Positions 8,948 to 17,898 are shown, counted from the stretch's first letter. The stretch: 64,000 nucleotides of DNA from CAWAWP01 sp963841205 (GCA_963841205.1 CAWJCH010000010.1:248001-312000), one strand, 5' to 3'. The notes: generated by a model from the sequence alone, not told the origin. Translations and numbers: made by a program.

Positions 8948-9676
8948 TCACAACACGAGCAGGCCACGGTGGGCAGCGAGGGTGACGGCTTCGGTGCGGC
9001 TGGCGGCGCCGAGCTTGGTGAGGATGGCGGAGACGTGGAATTTGGCGGTGTGCTCGGTGATGTGGAGGCGGTTGGCGATCAGCTTGTTCGGCAGGCCCTC
9101 CGCCATGAGCTGCAAGACCTCGCGCTCGCGGGCGGTCAGCGTCTCGTCGACGACGCCTGTGGACCGTTCCTGCGCGGTGATGGGCACGCGCTCCGACGCG
9201 GCGAAGACCTCGCGCGCGAGACGGCGATCCAGCGCGATGAGGCCGCTGCCGACGGCTGAGAGCGCCGCGACGATCTCTTCGGGCATGGCGTCGCGGCGCA
9301 GCGCGCCAAAGGCCAAACCGCGCTCCTCCGCCGAGCGGGCCACATCGGAGAGGATGCGAGCCGCCTGCTCGCTCGCGGCACCTCGGCGCGCGCCGAGGTC
9401 CGTGGAGCCGATCACCAGCACGCCGTTGCGCGGGCGCAGTGCATCGAGCCACTCGTCGACGCGCTCGGCGTCCGCGATGCCGTCCAGATCGGCCAGCAGC
9501 ACATCAGGCGGCTCGGCCTGCGCGCCGGGGATCGCGCCGGATGCGGGCAGCGCGGGGCTCGCCGCGACGCCGGCGGGCGATCCCTCGCCAACGACGCGCC
9601 AGTCGGCCTGCTGCCGCGCGACGGCGGCAAGCCCGGCCCGCACCGCAGGGTACGTCGCGATGACATAGATGCGCAT
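8948..9676 (-). CDS. LuxR/NarL-type response regulator with weak receiver domain
   Basis: About 242 residues from the ATG at 9676. I chose this start (MRIYVIATYP) because the longer frame reads through the repeat at 9681. The C-terminal 65 residues are a standard LuxR HTH: LTAREREVLQLMAEG, NKLIANRLHITEHTAKFHV, LTKLGAASRTEAV. The N-terminal receiver-like domain is divergent: the usual acidic pair at the first strand is replaced (VIATYP) though LLADLDG may keep an acceptor Asp. It may therefore respond to something other than phosphorylation. No kinase gene is adjacent. Its neighbours are HtrA-like proteases and an ABC exporter, suggestive of envelope stress, which is inference. Confidence 0.75.
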   Translation of the reverse strand: MRIYVIATYPAVRAGLAAVARQQADWRVVGEGSPAGVAASPALPASGAIPGAQAEPPDVLLADLDGIADAERVDEWLDALRPRNGVLVIGSTDLGARRGAASEQAARILSDVARSAEERGLAFGALRRDAMPEEIVAALSAVGSGLIALDRRLAREVFAASERVPITAQERSTGVVDETLTAREREVLQLMAEGLPNKLIANRLHITEHTAKFHVSAILTKLGAASRTEAVTLAAHRGLLVL

Positions 9677-9680
9677 CAAA

Positions 9681-9879
9681 GACTTCACCACAGAGTTCAC
9701 AGAGTTCACAGAGTTCAGAGAAGAGGAGCATCAATGACTGATTGATGCTCAATTGGTCTGATCGAGAGGTGGAAGTCGTCTCGCTTCAGATACACGCTTC
9801 ACCGCAGAGGGCAGAGCCGCACAAAAGGCAGTTTCTCTTCTGCCCTCTGCGAACTCTGTGTCCTCTGTGGTGAAGTCTC
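9681..9879. repeat. Fold-back repeat 2 (CACAGAG-type arms)
   Basis: The arm at 9681-9713 (GACTTCACCACAGAG, then repeats of TTCACAGAG) pairs imperfectly with 9845-9879 (CTCTGTGGTGAAGTC at its end). The structure spans the whole spacer between the LuxR-type gene and the first protease. Confidence 0.75.
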
Positions 9880-9883
9880 GCTC

Positions 9884-10900
9884 TTACGCCGCGCGAGCGA
9901 CGGGAGTGAGCGAAAGCTCGATGCGCTCACCGGCGCGGAGCAGCGTGATCGTGCGCGGCGAGCCGGCGCGGGCGCGTGCCAAGGCACGTGAGAGCGTCGC
10001 AACGTCGCGGATCGCGTAGCCGTCCAGCCCGATCAGCATGTCGCCAAGGAGCACGCCCGCGTCCTCAGCCGGTGCGCCCGCCTCGACGCCCGCCACGAGG
10101 ATGCCGGAGTCCTGCTTCAGGCCGTGGCGCTGGCGCAGGGGCTCCTGGATCGGCGCGGGGATGGCGGTGATGCCGAGGTACGCCGGCTGGCCGCCGCCGC
10201 GCTCCGCATCGCTGAGGAATTGTTGCACGGAACGGCTGGGGATGGCAAAGCCGAGGCCGCCGCCCACCATCGCGTTGACGCCGACGACGCGCCCGCGCGC
10301 GTCCGCCAATGGACCGCCGGAGTTGCCGGGATAGAGGCGAATATCGGCCTGGATTACCTCGGCGCCGCGTGCGGACCAGCCGAAGCCGCGGCGATCGCCG
10401 TCCTTGGGCTGCGGGCGCGGTTGCTGCTCCGTCTCCGGCACGGCAGGCTCCAGCGGAATGTCGGGATCGGCGGGCGCGCGCGCGGCGACGACGCCGACGG
10501 TGACGGCGCCCTCATGCCCCCACGGATTGCCGACGGCGATGACCAGCTCGCCGACACGCAGCGCGGTGGAATCGCCGATCTGCGCAGGTTGGAGGCTGCT
10601 GGCACGCGTGGTGAGCGCGGCGAGATCGTGCTCCGGATCGACGGCGACGACGCTGGCCTCGATGGTGCGCCCGTCGGCGAGGCCGAGCGTGAAGCTGCGC
10701 GTGTTGGCAGCGCGGACGACGTGGGCGTTGGTGATTACGGTGGCGTCAGAGACGCCAGCGGCGTCCGGCGCGTCAACCTTCCAGATGATGCCGGAGCCGA
10801 TGCCGCCGCGTCCCGCACGGACCTGCACGGTGCTGGCGCGCAGCCGTGCGGTGAGATCGGCGACGTCGTCGGAGAGGCCGGCGAGGAATGGTGCAGTCAT
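9884..10900 (-). CDS. HtrA/DegP-like serine protease with PDZ domain
   Basis: A 338-residue trypsin-like protease plus one PDZ domain. The catalytic triad is visible: His in TNAHVV (residue 59), Asp in DPEHDLAAL (about 90) and Ser in GNSGGPL (about 199). The PDZ domain covers about residues 235-330 (GILVAGVEAGAPAEDAGVLLGD). There is no signal peptide or membrane segment, so unlike classical HtrA it should be cytoplasmic or exported by another route. A Pro/Gln-rich insertion sits around residues 150-175. It is followed downstream on the same strand by the LuxR-type gene and preceded by a second HtrA-like gene, each separated by a fold-back repeat. Confidence 0.85.
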   Translation of the reverse strand: MTAPFLAGLSDDVADLTARLRASTVQVRAGRGGIGSGIIWKVDAPDAAGVSDATVITNAHVVRAANTRSFTLGLADGRTIEASVVAVDPEHDLAALTTRASSLQPAQIGDSTALRVGELVIAVGNPWGHEGAVTVGVVAARAPADPDIPLEPAVPETEQQPRPQPKDGDRRGFGWSARGAEVIQADIRLYPGNSGGPLADARGRVVGVNAMVGGGLGFAIPSRSVQQFLSDAERGGGQPAYLGITAIPAPIQEPLRQRHGLKQDSGILVAGVEAGAPAEDAGVLLGDMLIGLDGYAIRDVATLSRALARARAGSPRTITLLRAGERIELSLTPVARAA

Positions 10901-10936
10901 GGATACTTATCTCCACTTTCGGAGGAATACGGAATT

Positions 10937-11123
10937 AACCACAGAGGGCACAGAGAGCACAGAGGGCAGAAGAGGAGTCTTTATCACGGAGTGAACGAAG
11001 GATGACGGAGTTCACTGAGAGAAGCTCGTTCTACCCAACTGCAAACTATCGTCAACGCACGCTCCGATGCTGCCTTTACCCACCCCTTTTCTGACTCTGT
11101 GTCCCCTGTGAACTTTGTGGTGC
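10937..11123. repeat. Fold-back repeat 3 (CACAGAG-type arms)
   Basis: The arm 10937-10969 (AACCACAGAGGGCACAGAGA and on) pairs imperfectly with 11091-11123 (CTCTGTGTCCCCTGTG and on). It occupies the spacer between the two protease genes, the third such element in a row. Confidence 0.65.
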
Positions 11124-11141
11124 GATTTCTGGTTCTGGAAT

Positions 11142-12092
11142 TTACTGGCGCTCGGCGATGGTGACGGGCACGTCGGTCGGCTCACCGCCGCGCAGCACCT
11201 TGAGCGTGAGCGTCTGGCCGAGGCGGTCGCCGCTCAGCTCGCCGCGAAGGGCGTCGACATCGGTGAGGGAGCGGTCGCCAAGCGCGGCGATCAGGTCGCC
11301 GACGAGGATGCCGGCCTTCTCAGCGGGGCTATTCGCCTCAACCTGGACGACCAGCAGTGCGGCCTCCTGGGTGCGACCGAGCTTCTGCGCCAGATTCGCG
11401 GGGAGCGGCACTTGCTGCGTGCTCACGCCGAGGTAACCGCGCTTCACGCGCCCGTGAGTCAGCAGCGTGGTGGCGACGCGCTGCAGCGTGGCGACCGGGA
11501 TCGCGCTGCTGTTCTGTCGCGTCAGGTGCGAGCTATTGAGGCCGACGACGCGACCGGCGAGGTCCACGAGGGGTCCGCCGGAGAAGCCGGGGTAGAGCGT
11601 GACGTCGGGGTAAATGATGCCCTCGATCTCGCCGCCCTGCCACGAGCGACGCGGGCCATCGATGGAACTGACCGCGCCGAAGGAGACGCGCACGCCATCC
11701 GAAGTGGGGCGTCCGATGGCGAGGACGAGGCTGCCGACGCGCGGCGCCGTGCCGGCGGTGGCCGCTTCGCCGCTCGTGCCAAGGTCCGTCACGCGGAGGG
11801 CGGCGATGTCGGTGCCCGGATCGCGCCCGATCAGCTGCGCCTTGGTCTCACGGCCGTCGGGCAGCAGGACGGTGATGTCGTCCTCTTTCTCGACGACGTG
11901 ATCGGCGGTGAGGATGATCGTCTCGGTGCCGGCGTTCCAGAGGATGCCGGTGGCCGGCTGGCGCGGGCGTGCGGCGACGGTGACGAGGGAGCGCGAGACG
12001 CGCTCGACGGTGGCGGCCAGCTCATCGGAGAAGGCGCTGAGGTTGGTGCCGGCGTTCGCTGTGGAATCGGTCGGCGACGTAGGGGTAGTCAT
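11142..12092 (-). CDS. HtrA-like serine protease with PDZ domain, second copy
   Basis: A 316-residue paralogue of the preceding protease. The triad is His in LTADHVV (about residue 60), Asp in GTDIAAL (about 90) and Ser in GFSGGPL (about 167). One PDZ domain fills residues 215-315. Again there is no signal peptide. Start ATG at 12090-12092 has AGGAG 10 nt upstream. Tandem HtrA-like genes without export signals are unusual; a shared cytoplasmic substrate or an atypical export route is possible but unproven. Confidence 0.85.
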   Translation of the reverse strand: MTTPTSPTDSTANAGTNLSAFSDELAATVERVSRSLVTVAARPRQPATGILWNAGTETIILTADHVVEKEDDITVLLPDGRETKAQLIGRDPGTDIAALRVTDLGTSGEAATAGTAPRVGSLVLAIGRPTSDGVRVSFGAVSSIDGPRRSWQGGEIEGIIYPDVTLYPGFSGGPLVDLAGRVVGLNSSHLTRQNSSAIPVATLQRVATTLLTHGRVKRGYLGVSTQQVPLPANLAQKLGRTQEAALLVVQVEANSPAEKAGILVGDLIAALGDRSLTDVDALRGELSGDRLGQTLTLKVLRGGEPTDVPVTIAERQ

Positions 12093-12336
12093 GGGTCGTG
12101 TGCTCCTGGGTGCGCTTCGGGCGTCCGGGTGACGCCCACATGAGGCAAGTGCGCTATCGTACGTCGAGTCCGCAGGCTCGGCGGGATATGCCCAGAGGAT
12201 ATGCCACGGCTCCGCTGGCCGCCCCCCTCGTTTGAGCGGCGGCTGTGCTAGACCTTCGGGTAGTCAGCAAGAACACACGATGAAGAGAAGGCCACGGCAC
12301 GCATGATCGCGGGCTGAGCGCGCTCGCACAGCCTCT

Positions 12337-12615
12337 CTATGAGGAAGGGGATGGTGTAGGTTGTGGCCTGTTGTGTCGGTGACTCGACCGCTGGCGCCCA
12401 ACGCCGAGCGCGCCGAAGAGTGGAGACCCCGCGCCCAGCAAGAAACCGAAGTCGTACCAGTTGCCGCCCCGCGCGACGTTATAGAATGGGAACTCTTGCC
12501 ACCCGCCAAAGACGTGGACGATGAAGACGAACCAGGCCGTCAAGCCGTTCCAGAATCCCCACAGGAGATCTTGCCACCACATACCGGGTTCTCCTTCTCC
12601 AGTGCTTTCCGCCAT
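12337..12615 (-). CDS. Small membrane protein
   Basis: A 92-residue frame with Trp-rich hydrophobic stretch FWNGLTAWFVFIVHVFGG, then a conserved-looking NVARGGNWYDFGFLLGAG. It resembles small two-helix membrane proteins found in actinobacteria and Chloroflexota, but I cannot name it. The last 20 residues are low-complexity and may belong to a shifted frame. Single gene, weak context. Confidence 0.45.
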   Translation of the reverse strand: MAESTGEGEPGMWWQDLLWGFWNGLTAWFVFIVHVFGGWQEFPFYNVARGGNWYDFGFLLGAGSPLFGALGVGRQRSSHRHNRPQPTPSPSS

Positions 12616-12776
12616 GCCACGCTAGATGAGAAGACAGGAAGTCTGGCGCTTCAGCGCTGTCATAGGGGCCAAGGCGCGCCTCGCCACGAGTGTCATACGT
12701 CAGTTGAGGAATCCGTACTCACTCCGCATAGCAGGCCGCCACAAAGAATACGATCGGTGATGTCAGGAGGTTCACA

Positions 12777-13046
12777 GTGTGCCGCAACATCAAGCCGCTC
12801 TATAACTTCGAGCCGCCCGCGACGGAGGACGAGATCCGCGCGGCGTCGCTGCAATTCGTGCGCAAGATCAGTGGTTTTTCTAAGCCGTCGAAGGCGAATG
12901 AAGCGGCCTTCCTCGCCGCCGTGGATGCCGTCACCACCGCCGCGCGCGATCTACTCGCCTCGCTCGAAACCACCGCCACGCCGAAGGATCGCGCCGAGGA
13001 GGCCGCCAAGGCGCGCGCCCGCAGCGCCCAGCGCTTCTCCGCGTAA
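12777..13046 (+). CDS. DUF2277 family protein
   Basis: An 89-residue protein that begins MCRNIKPLYNF, the hallmark of DUF2277, followed by PPATEDEIRAASLQFVRKISGF and an all-helical remainder, full length for the family. The start is GTG at 12777 with AGGAGG about 9 nt upstream. The conserved Cys-2 next to the N-terminus suggests a metal or cofactor role, but function is not known. Single gene. Confidence 0.85.
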   Translation: MCRNIKPLYNFEPPATEDEIRAASLQFVRKISGFSKPSKANEAAFLAAVDAVTTAARDLLASLETTATPKDRAEEAAKARARSAQRFSA

Positions 13047-13136
13047 GTTAGCCTCACACGCACGCCAAGCGGACTTTAGTCCGCGCCCGTCCCCGATACG
13101 CCGGCGCTGCAGTGCCGCGAGTCCCCCACCCTCACC

Positions 13137-13571
13137 CTACCGCCGGTAATCCACCGAGAGGCACTGATCGCGGACGAAGCGCGCGACGGTGCGGCCATTG
13201 GGCACGGTGAGCAGGCGCGTCGCGGCGCCACGGCGCAGCACGAAGTTGAACGCGGTGATCGAGTCGTCGGCGGCGGACCAGAGCGGGCGCGCGAAGATCG
13301 GTTGCACGATCTCCCAGCCGTCGGCCAGCGCCGTCCGCAGCTCGCCAAAGCGGCGGCGGAGTCCCGCGGGGTGACCTGCCGGCTGGCTCCGATCGATCGT
13401 CTGCGCCGGGAAGGTGAACGCGCGCTCCGCCTCACTGATCGGCACGTAGCGCGGGGCAGACTGCGCCACGGCTGAGGCCAGCGTGGGCAGCGGCGTACGC
13501 GCGGAGGCGCGCGGAGCCACGGGAGCGCCGCGCGTCGAGTTGCCGCGTGGGGTGGATGTGTGGGTCACCAT
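13137..13571 (-). CDS. Hypothetical protein
   Basis: About 144 residues from the ATG at 13571, chosen because AGGAGG lies 8 nt upstream. The first 50 residues are low-complexity (Thr/Pro/Ala/Arg), the rest forms a compact globular part (GWEIVQPIFARPLWSAADDS, TAFNFVLRRGAATRLLTVP). I recognise no family. It lies downstream of ftsI on the same strand, with 170 bp between. Confidence 0.5.
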   Translation of the reverse strand: MVTHTSTPRGNSTRGAPVAPRASARTPLPTLASAVAQSAPRYVPISEAERAFTFPAQTIDRSQPAGHPAGLRRRFGELRTALADGWEIVQPIFARPLWSAADDSITAFNFVLRRGAATRLLTVPNGRTVARFVRDQCLSVDYRR

Positions 13572-13741
13572 GGTCTCAACCTCCTCTGCCACAGGGGCGT
13601 CCTTGACGGGAAAGCAGCGCGAGCCGTCCGGGCGCGCGCGGAGAAAGTCGCGCAGTGAGCGCGGCTGCGAATGGTGCGGGGGATTGGGGAGTGGCTTGGG
13701 CCGACGAGAGCGCCGCGAAACGCTCCGAGGTCTACCCTGGT

Positions 13742-15610
13742 CTAGGCTGCGTCGGGGGCGATCTGGTAATAGGTGAAGAGCTTGGAGGCGAGCGCGCGCC
13801 AGAGGGGACCTGCCGCCGAGCCGCCGAAGATGTCCGTCTTGGGGTGGTCGAGCTTCACCAGCAGCACGAAGCGGGGATTCGTCGCGGGCGCGTAGCCGAG
13901 GACGGAGGCGTAGGTGACGGAGGCGTTCTGCGGGTCGGGGGTCGAGGTGCCCGTCTTCGCGGCGATGGTGTAGCCGGGGAGCAGGTTCATCTCGGCCTCG
14001 CTGACCTGGGCCGAATTGACGAGCATCGCCGTCACCGTCGCGGCGGTCTGCGCGCTGACCACTTGTCGCGCCTGGTGCGGGCCGTAGGTCGTGGTGGCGC
14101 CGGCGCCGCCGTCCGCCGTGGTGCTGGAGACGATGTAGGGCCGCATCAGCACGCCGCCGTTGGCGAGCGCCCCGTACGCCGCAACCATCTGCAGCGGGGT
14201 GACGCCGATGCTCTCGCCGAAGGAGTTCTCGGCGGCGGCGAGCGCGGCATCGCCGGAGTTGTCGCTGAGGCCCGCCGCCTCGCCGGGGAGTTCGATCCCC
14301 GTCGTGTGCTGGAAGCCGAAGCCGTTCAGGTACTGATCGAGGCGAGACGCGCCGAGTTGCTGCTCGACCCAGATCGCGCCGGTGTTGGCGGAGTATTGCA
14401 GCACCTGCGTCATGTTGAGGTAGCCGTAGCCCCGGTCGGCCCAGTTGTGCAGCGTCACGCCGTCGATCACCGCCGAGCCGTTGTCCACGTAGGTGCTCTC
14501 CGGCGAGATGACGCCGCTGTCGATGCCCGCCGCCATCGTGATCGCCTTCATCACCGAGCCGGGATCGTAGGTGTCGCTGATGGCGGGGTTGACGAAGGAC
14601 GCGAGCGGGCTGGCGCCGTAGGAGTTCGGATTGAAGGAGGGCAGGCTCGCCATCGCCAGGATCGCGCCGGTCTTGGGGTCTTCGACGATCACCGTGCCGC
14701 CGTCGGACTGCGTGGAGGCGACGGTCTGCGCCAACCCCTGCTCCACCCAGTACTGGATCGTCGCGTCGAGAGTGAGCGTGACGTCGGCGCCGGGCGAGGC
14801 GGGCGTCTGCCGCTGCGCGCTAGTGGCGAGCGGATTGCCGAACCCGTCGACGGAGGTGTAGAGCACGCCCGGCGTGCCGGCCAGCGCCGACTCGTACCGC
14901 TGTTCGATGCCGTAGGCGCCCTTGTCACCGTTCCGGCTGACGAAACCGAGCACCTGCGCCGCCAGCGCGCCGTCAGGGTAGATGCGGCTGACTTGGGGGA
15001 TCAGTGCGACGCCCCCGAGGCCGGCCGCGTTCACCGCGTCGCTCTGGGCCTGCGTCAGCAGCAGCATGGCGCCGTTGGCGTCGTGCAGGCGCACGTACGC
15101 GCCGGGGACGCTGATCTGCCTGAGCACGTCGGCGGATTGCAGGCCGAGCAGCGAGGCCAGGCGCGTGGCGGTCGAAGCGAGGGCGCCAGTCGCGCGCAGC
15201 ACGTCTGGATCGACGATGATGGTGTCCTGCGTCACGCTGACGGCGAGCAGGCGCCCGTCGGCGTCGTAGATCGCGCCGCGCCCGGCGGGAACGCTGAACG
15301 CATGGATCTGGTCCGCCTGCGCTATGGCGGCGAGCGACTGGTTGCGGAAGAACTGCCAGTAGGCGGTGCGACCGAAGAGCAGGACCACCACGATAGCGGC
15401 GGCGAGGAAGTAGAAGAGCTGGCGGCGGTGCGCCCGCTGGAGCGTCGCCTGTTCCGCGCGATCCTGCTCGCGCTCGCCGCGCGGGCCGACGCGCGGGCGG
15501 GGACGCAGCTCGTCGAGCCAGCCGCGCACCGCGTGTCGCAGGTCGCGTTTTTCATAGGGCGGCTCGTCGTACGACGGCCCATCGTAGCGCGGCGGGGAAT
15601 ACTGCGTCAT
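13742..15610 (-). CDS. ftsI: Division transpeptidase FtsI/PBP3-type penicillin-binding protein
   Basis: A 622-residue class B PBP that cross-links septal peptidoglycan outside the membrane. The cytoplasmic N-terminus (1-45) is basic, and one transmembrane helix covers about 46-66 (FYFLAAAIVVVLLFG). The pedestal domain follows, then the transpeptidase with active-site SVMK (S-x-x-K), YSANTG (S-x-N) and AKTGTS (K-T-G). The ATG overlaps the ftsL stop by 4 bp (ATGA), so the two are translationally coupled. It is the last gene of the mraZ-rsmH-ftsL-ftsI block; murE and later cluster genes are not present here. Confidence 0.93.
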   Translation of the reverse strand: MTQYSPPRYDGPSYDEPPYEKRDLRHAVRGWLDELRPRPRVGPRGEREQDRAEQATLQRAHRRQLFYFLAAAIVVVLLFGRTAYWQFFRNQSLAAIAQADQIHAFSVPAGRGAIYDADGRLLAVSVTQDTIIVDPDVLRATGALASTATRLASLLGLQSADVLRQISVPGAYVRLHDANGAMLLLTQAQSDAVNAAGLGGVALIPQVSRIYPDGALAAQVLGFVSRNGDKGAYGIEQRYESALAGTPGVLYTSVDGFGNPLATSAQRQTPASPGADVTLTLDATIQYWVEQGLAQTVASTQSDGGTVIVEDPKTGAILAMASLPSFNPNSYGASPLASFVNPAISDTYDPGSVMKAITMAAGIDSGVISPESTYVDNGSAVIDGVTLHNWADRGYGYLNMTQVLQYSANTGAIWVEQQLGASRLDQYLNGFGFQHTTGIELPGEAAGLSDNSGDAALAAAENSFGESIGVTPLQMVAAYGALANGGVLMRPYIVSSTTADGGAGATTTYGPHQARQVVSAQTAATVTAMLVNSAQVSEAEMNLLPGYTIAAKTGTSTPDPQNASVTYASVLGYAPATNPRFVLLVKLDHPKTDIFGGSAAGPLWRALASKLFTYYQIAPDAA

Positions 15611-15972
15611 GGCTGCGGCTCGCGGATGATGAAGGCTGGCGTGCCGCCGCCGGGGACGAGGCCGAGCGCCCGTGCGCGTTGGTCGATGTAGGTGGGGCTG
15701 GTGACCGCGCCGAGCTGTGCTTGCAGGAGCGACTCTTGTCGTTCGAGCCGCGCCTGCTGGTCGCGCAGGGCGCTGAGTCGCGCGTTGGCCGACTCGATGG
15801 CGGCGGCTTGGTTGAGGTGGATCACGGCCAGCAGCCCCAGCAGCACCACGCCGAAGAGCGCCAGGGCGATCGGTCGCCGCAGCGCCGCCGTGACGCGCTC
15901 GCGCCAGGGCAGCTCATCATCCAGCGTCTCGTCGTCCAGGCCCACGTGTTCGGGGAAGCTTCGCGCGTCCAT
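15607..15972 (-). CDS. ftsL: Cell division protein FtsL-like
   Basis: A 121-residue bitopic protein: acidic N-terminus, one transmembrane helix (about 36-56, ALALFGVVLLGLLAVIHL), then a leucine-zipper-like coiled coil (ARLSALRDQQARLERQESLL) and a short conserved end (IDQRARALGLV). Size, topology and place between rsmH and ftsI identify it as FtsL, which joins FtsB/FtsQ in the divisome. Start at ATG 15972 with AGGA upstream. Confidence 0.8.
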   Translation of the reverse strand: MDARSFPEHVGLDDETLDDELPWRERVTAALRRPIALALFGVVLLGLLAVIHLNQAAAIESANARLSALRDQQARLERQESLLQAQLGAVTSPTYIDQRARALGLVPGGGTPAFIIREPQP

Positions 15973-16169
15973 CGTCGTCCTCAGCTCTGCGCTCATCCTG
16001 CGGTGAAGTGACCGTCCGCTGGCCTGCAAATGAGGGTAAAGCAAGAGTGGTGCCGGATCGCGATGAGATAGCGGGGACAGTGCGCCCCGCCGCCGGCCCC
16101 TCTCGCGCCGGAGAGGGGAGGTGGGGAGAAAACAGTCGGATTGTTAAGGTGCGTGGATTCGAGGCCGGG

Positions 16170-17162
16170 TCAGAGTCGTTCGGCGGCGCGGAGCTTGGCG
16201 CTCCGTGCGCGGGGATTGGCGGCCAGCTCGGCCTCGCCCGCCGTGACGGGGTGGCGCGTGAGGATGCGCAGCCGCGGCGAGCGCCCGCAAACACAGGTGG
16301 GTAGCTCGGGCGGACAGACGCAGCCGCGTTCCTCGGCCTGGAAGAAGTGCTTGACGATGCGGTCTTCCAGGGAGTGGAAGCTGATGACGACGATGCGCCC
16401 ACCGGGACGCAGCGTGTCGAGCGCGGCCGGCAACGCGGCCTCCAGGCTGCCGAGCTCGTCGTTGACGGCGATGCGCAGCGCCTGGAAAGTGCGCGTGGCG
16501 GGATGGATGCCGCCGGGGCGCCCGTGGATCACGGACTCCACCAGCCGGGCCAGCTCGCCGCTGCGCTCGATGGGCGCGCGGCTGCGCTGGGCGACGATGC
16601 GACGGGCGATGGCGCGCGAGCGACGCTCCTCGCCGTAGCGATAGATCAGGTCGGCCAGGTCGGCCTCGTCCAGCGTGTTGACCAGCTCCGCGGCGGACTG
16701 CCCGCGCGTGGGGTCGAAGCGCATATCGAGCGGGGCATCGGCGGCGAAGCTGAAGCCGCGCCCACGGTCGGCGAGCTGATCCGAGGAGAGGCCGAGGTCG
16801 AGCAGGATGCCGTCCACCGGGGCGAAGTCCGCCGCGCGGGCGAGTTCGGCCAGCGCGGCGAAGTTGCCCTGCGCCAGCACGAGGCGTCCGGAGGCCACCG
16901 CTTCGGGGAGGCGTTGGCGCGCGCGGTCTAGCGCGGCGGGGTCGGCGTCGATGCCGAGGACGCGACCGTCGGGCGCGGTGCGCTCCAGCAGCAGCGCGGC
17001 GTGGCCGCCACCGCCGAGCGTGCCGTCGAGGAAGTGCGCGCTGGGGCGCGGCGCCAGCAGATCGAGCGTCTCATGGGGTAGCACGGTGACGTGGACCGTC
17101 GTCTCCGCGCCGGGGGCGGAGTCGTCGGGGATCGCGTTGTGCGCTCGGACGGTCGTTGGCAT
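16170..17162 (-). CDS. rsmH: 16S rRNA m4C1402 methyltransferase RsmH (MraW)
   Basis: A 330-residue SAM-dependent methyltransferase modifying C1402 in the ribosomal P site. Visible motifs are FLDGTLGGGGHA (SAM loop), GIDADPAAL, GILLDLGLSSDQL, GFSFAADAPLDMRFD, the ATRTFQALRIAVN helix and VISFHSLEDRIVK. There is a Cys-rich stretch near the C-terminus (CVCPPELPTCVCG). Full length for the family. Downstream of mraZ by 32 bp. Confidence 0.95.
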   Translation of the reverse strand: MPTTVRAHNAIPDDSAPGAETTVHVTVLPHETLDLLAPRPSAHFLDGTLGGGGHAALLLERTAPDGRVLGIDADPAALDRARQRLPEAVASGRLVLAQGNFAALAELARAADFAPVDGILLDLGLSSDQLADRGRGFSFAADAPLDMRFDPTRGQSAAELVNTLDEADLADLIYRYGEERRSRAIARRIVAQRSRAPIERSGELARLVESVIHGRPGGIHPATRTFQALRIAVNDELGSLEAALPAALDTLRPGGRIVVISFHSLEDRIVKHFFQAEERGCVCPPELPTCVCGRSPRLRILTRHPVTAGEAELAANPRARSAKLRAAERL

Positions 17163-17194
17163 CGTGCGCTGGATTCTTTCGCTAGGTTGCTGGC

Positions 17195-17623
17195 TTAGAA
17201 GGGCAACGGAAGCTCGCTCATATCCTCGGCGTCGAGCTCGACGAGATAGTCGGCCCAGCGCTCGGCGCCCCAGATCTCGAAGCGATCCCGCGCGCCGACG
17301 ATGACGGCGTCTCCCTTGATGCCCGCGAACTGGCGCAGCTTCAGCGGGAGGAGGATACGTCCCTGTGCGTCAAGCTCGACGTCCTGCGCCTGCGAGTACA
17401 TCTGCCGCTCGACGCGGCGGCGCTGCGCCGGCGTGAGGGCCGAGGCTTCGAGGGCCGCGGACTTCTGCTCCCACGTCTCGGCGGTGTAGATCAGCAGGCA
17501 CGGCTCGATGCCACGGGTGAGCACGGCGCCGCCGTCGAGCTTGGCGCGGAAGCGTGCCGGGATGGCGACGCGTCCCTTGCCGTCGACGCTGTGCGTATAC
17601 TCACCCTTGAACTCGCCGAGCAT
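17195..17623 (-). CDS. mraZ: Transcriptional regulator MraZ
   Basis: 142 residues made of two AbrB-like SpoVT folds: GEYTHSVDGKGRVAIPARFR in the first and VELDAQGRILLPLKLR in the second. MraZ binds direct repeats in front of its own gene and represses the division cluster; three such repeats are visible 40 bp upstream. First gene of the block. Confidence 0.95.
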   Translation of the reverse strand: MLGEFKGEYTHSVDGKGRVAIPARFRAKLDGGAVLTRGIEPCLLIYTAETWEQKSAALEASALTPAQRRRVERQMYSQAQDVELDAQGRILLPLKLRQFAGIKGDAVIVGARDRFEIWGAERWADYLVELDAEDMSELPLPF

Positions 17624-17653
17624 GCGCGGACCTCAACCGAATCGCGAGCAGGG

Positions 17654-17690
17654 TCCCACGGGGATCCACTTTGCCCCACTTTCCCCCACT
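17654..17690 (-). promoter_or_regulatory. MraZ operator: three to four GTGGG boxes at 10-bp steps
   Basis: On the minus strand AGTGGGGGAA, AGTGGGGCAA and AGTGGATCC occur with their CCACT complements at 17666-17670, 17676-17680 and 17686-17690: an exact 10-bp period, as in MraZ boxes of other bacteria. A further GTGGGA complement lies at 17654-17659. Confidence 0.9.
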
Positions 17691-17696
17691 TCGGTT

Positions 17697-17725
17697 AGTA
17701 TAGGTCGCCGCTTGGGCGAGCGTAA
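17697..17725 (-). promoter_or_regulatory. Putative mraZ promoter
   Basis: Minus-strand TATACT (17697-17702) with a weak TTACGC 17 bp upstream (17720-17725). Transcription would start within the MraZ boxes, consistent with autorepression. Confidence 0.6.
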
Positions 17726-17865
17726 GTCCTTTATCCACGAGTTTCTCCCACCGCCGTGGATAAGGCGTGGACAACCACGCGAAGTTCTCCACAAGCCGTC
17801 ACACTGCCCACATTCCTGACATTGGATTGATCTGCCTCGCCGACGGGTCTTGACGCCGTATGTAT

Positions 17866-17883
17866 CATTGTATTGCGACAATG
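17866..17883. promoter_or_regulatory. Candidate operator of GntR-family regulator
   Basis: CATTGTATTGCGACAATG, an inverted repeat with 6-bp arms and a 6-bp centre, lies immediately before the regulator start and downstream of a TTGACG (17850-17855). Confidence 0.45.
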
Positions 17884-17898
17884 CGACAGGAGCGCGGC

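Noticed and set aside
7332..9668. 778-codon plus-strand frame
   Set aside because: It is antisense to the ABC exporter and the LuxR-type gene, both with clear motifs. High-GC sequence often leaves long antisense frames.
13655..15691. 678-codon plus-strand frame
   Set aside because: Antisense shadow of ftsI.
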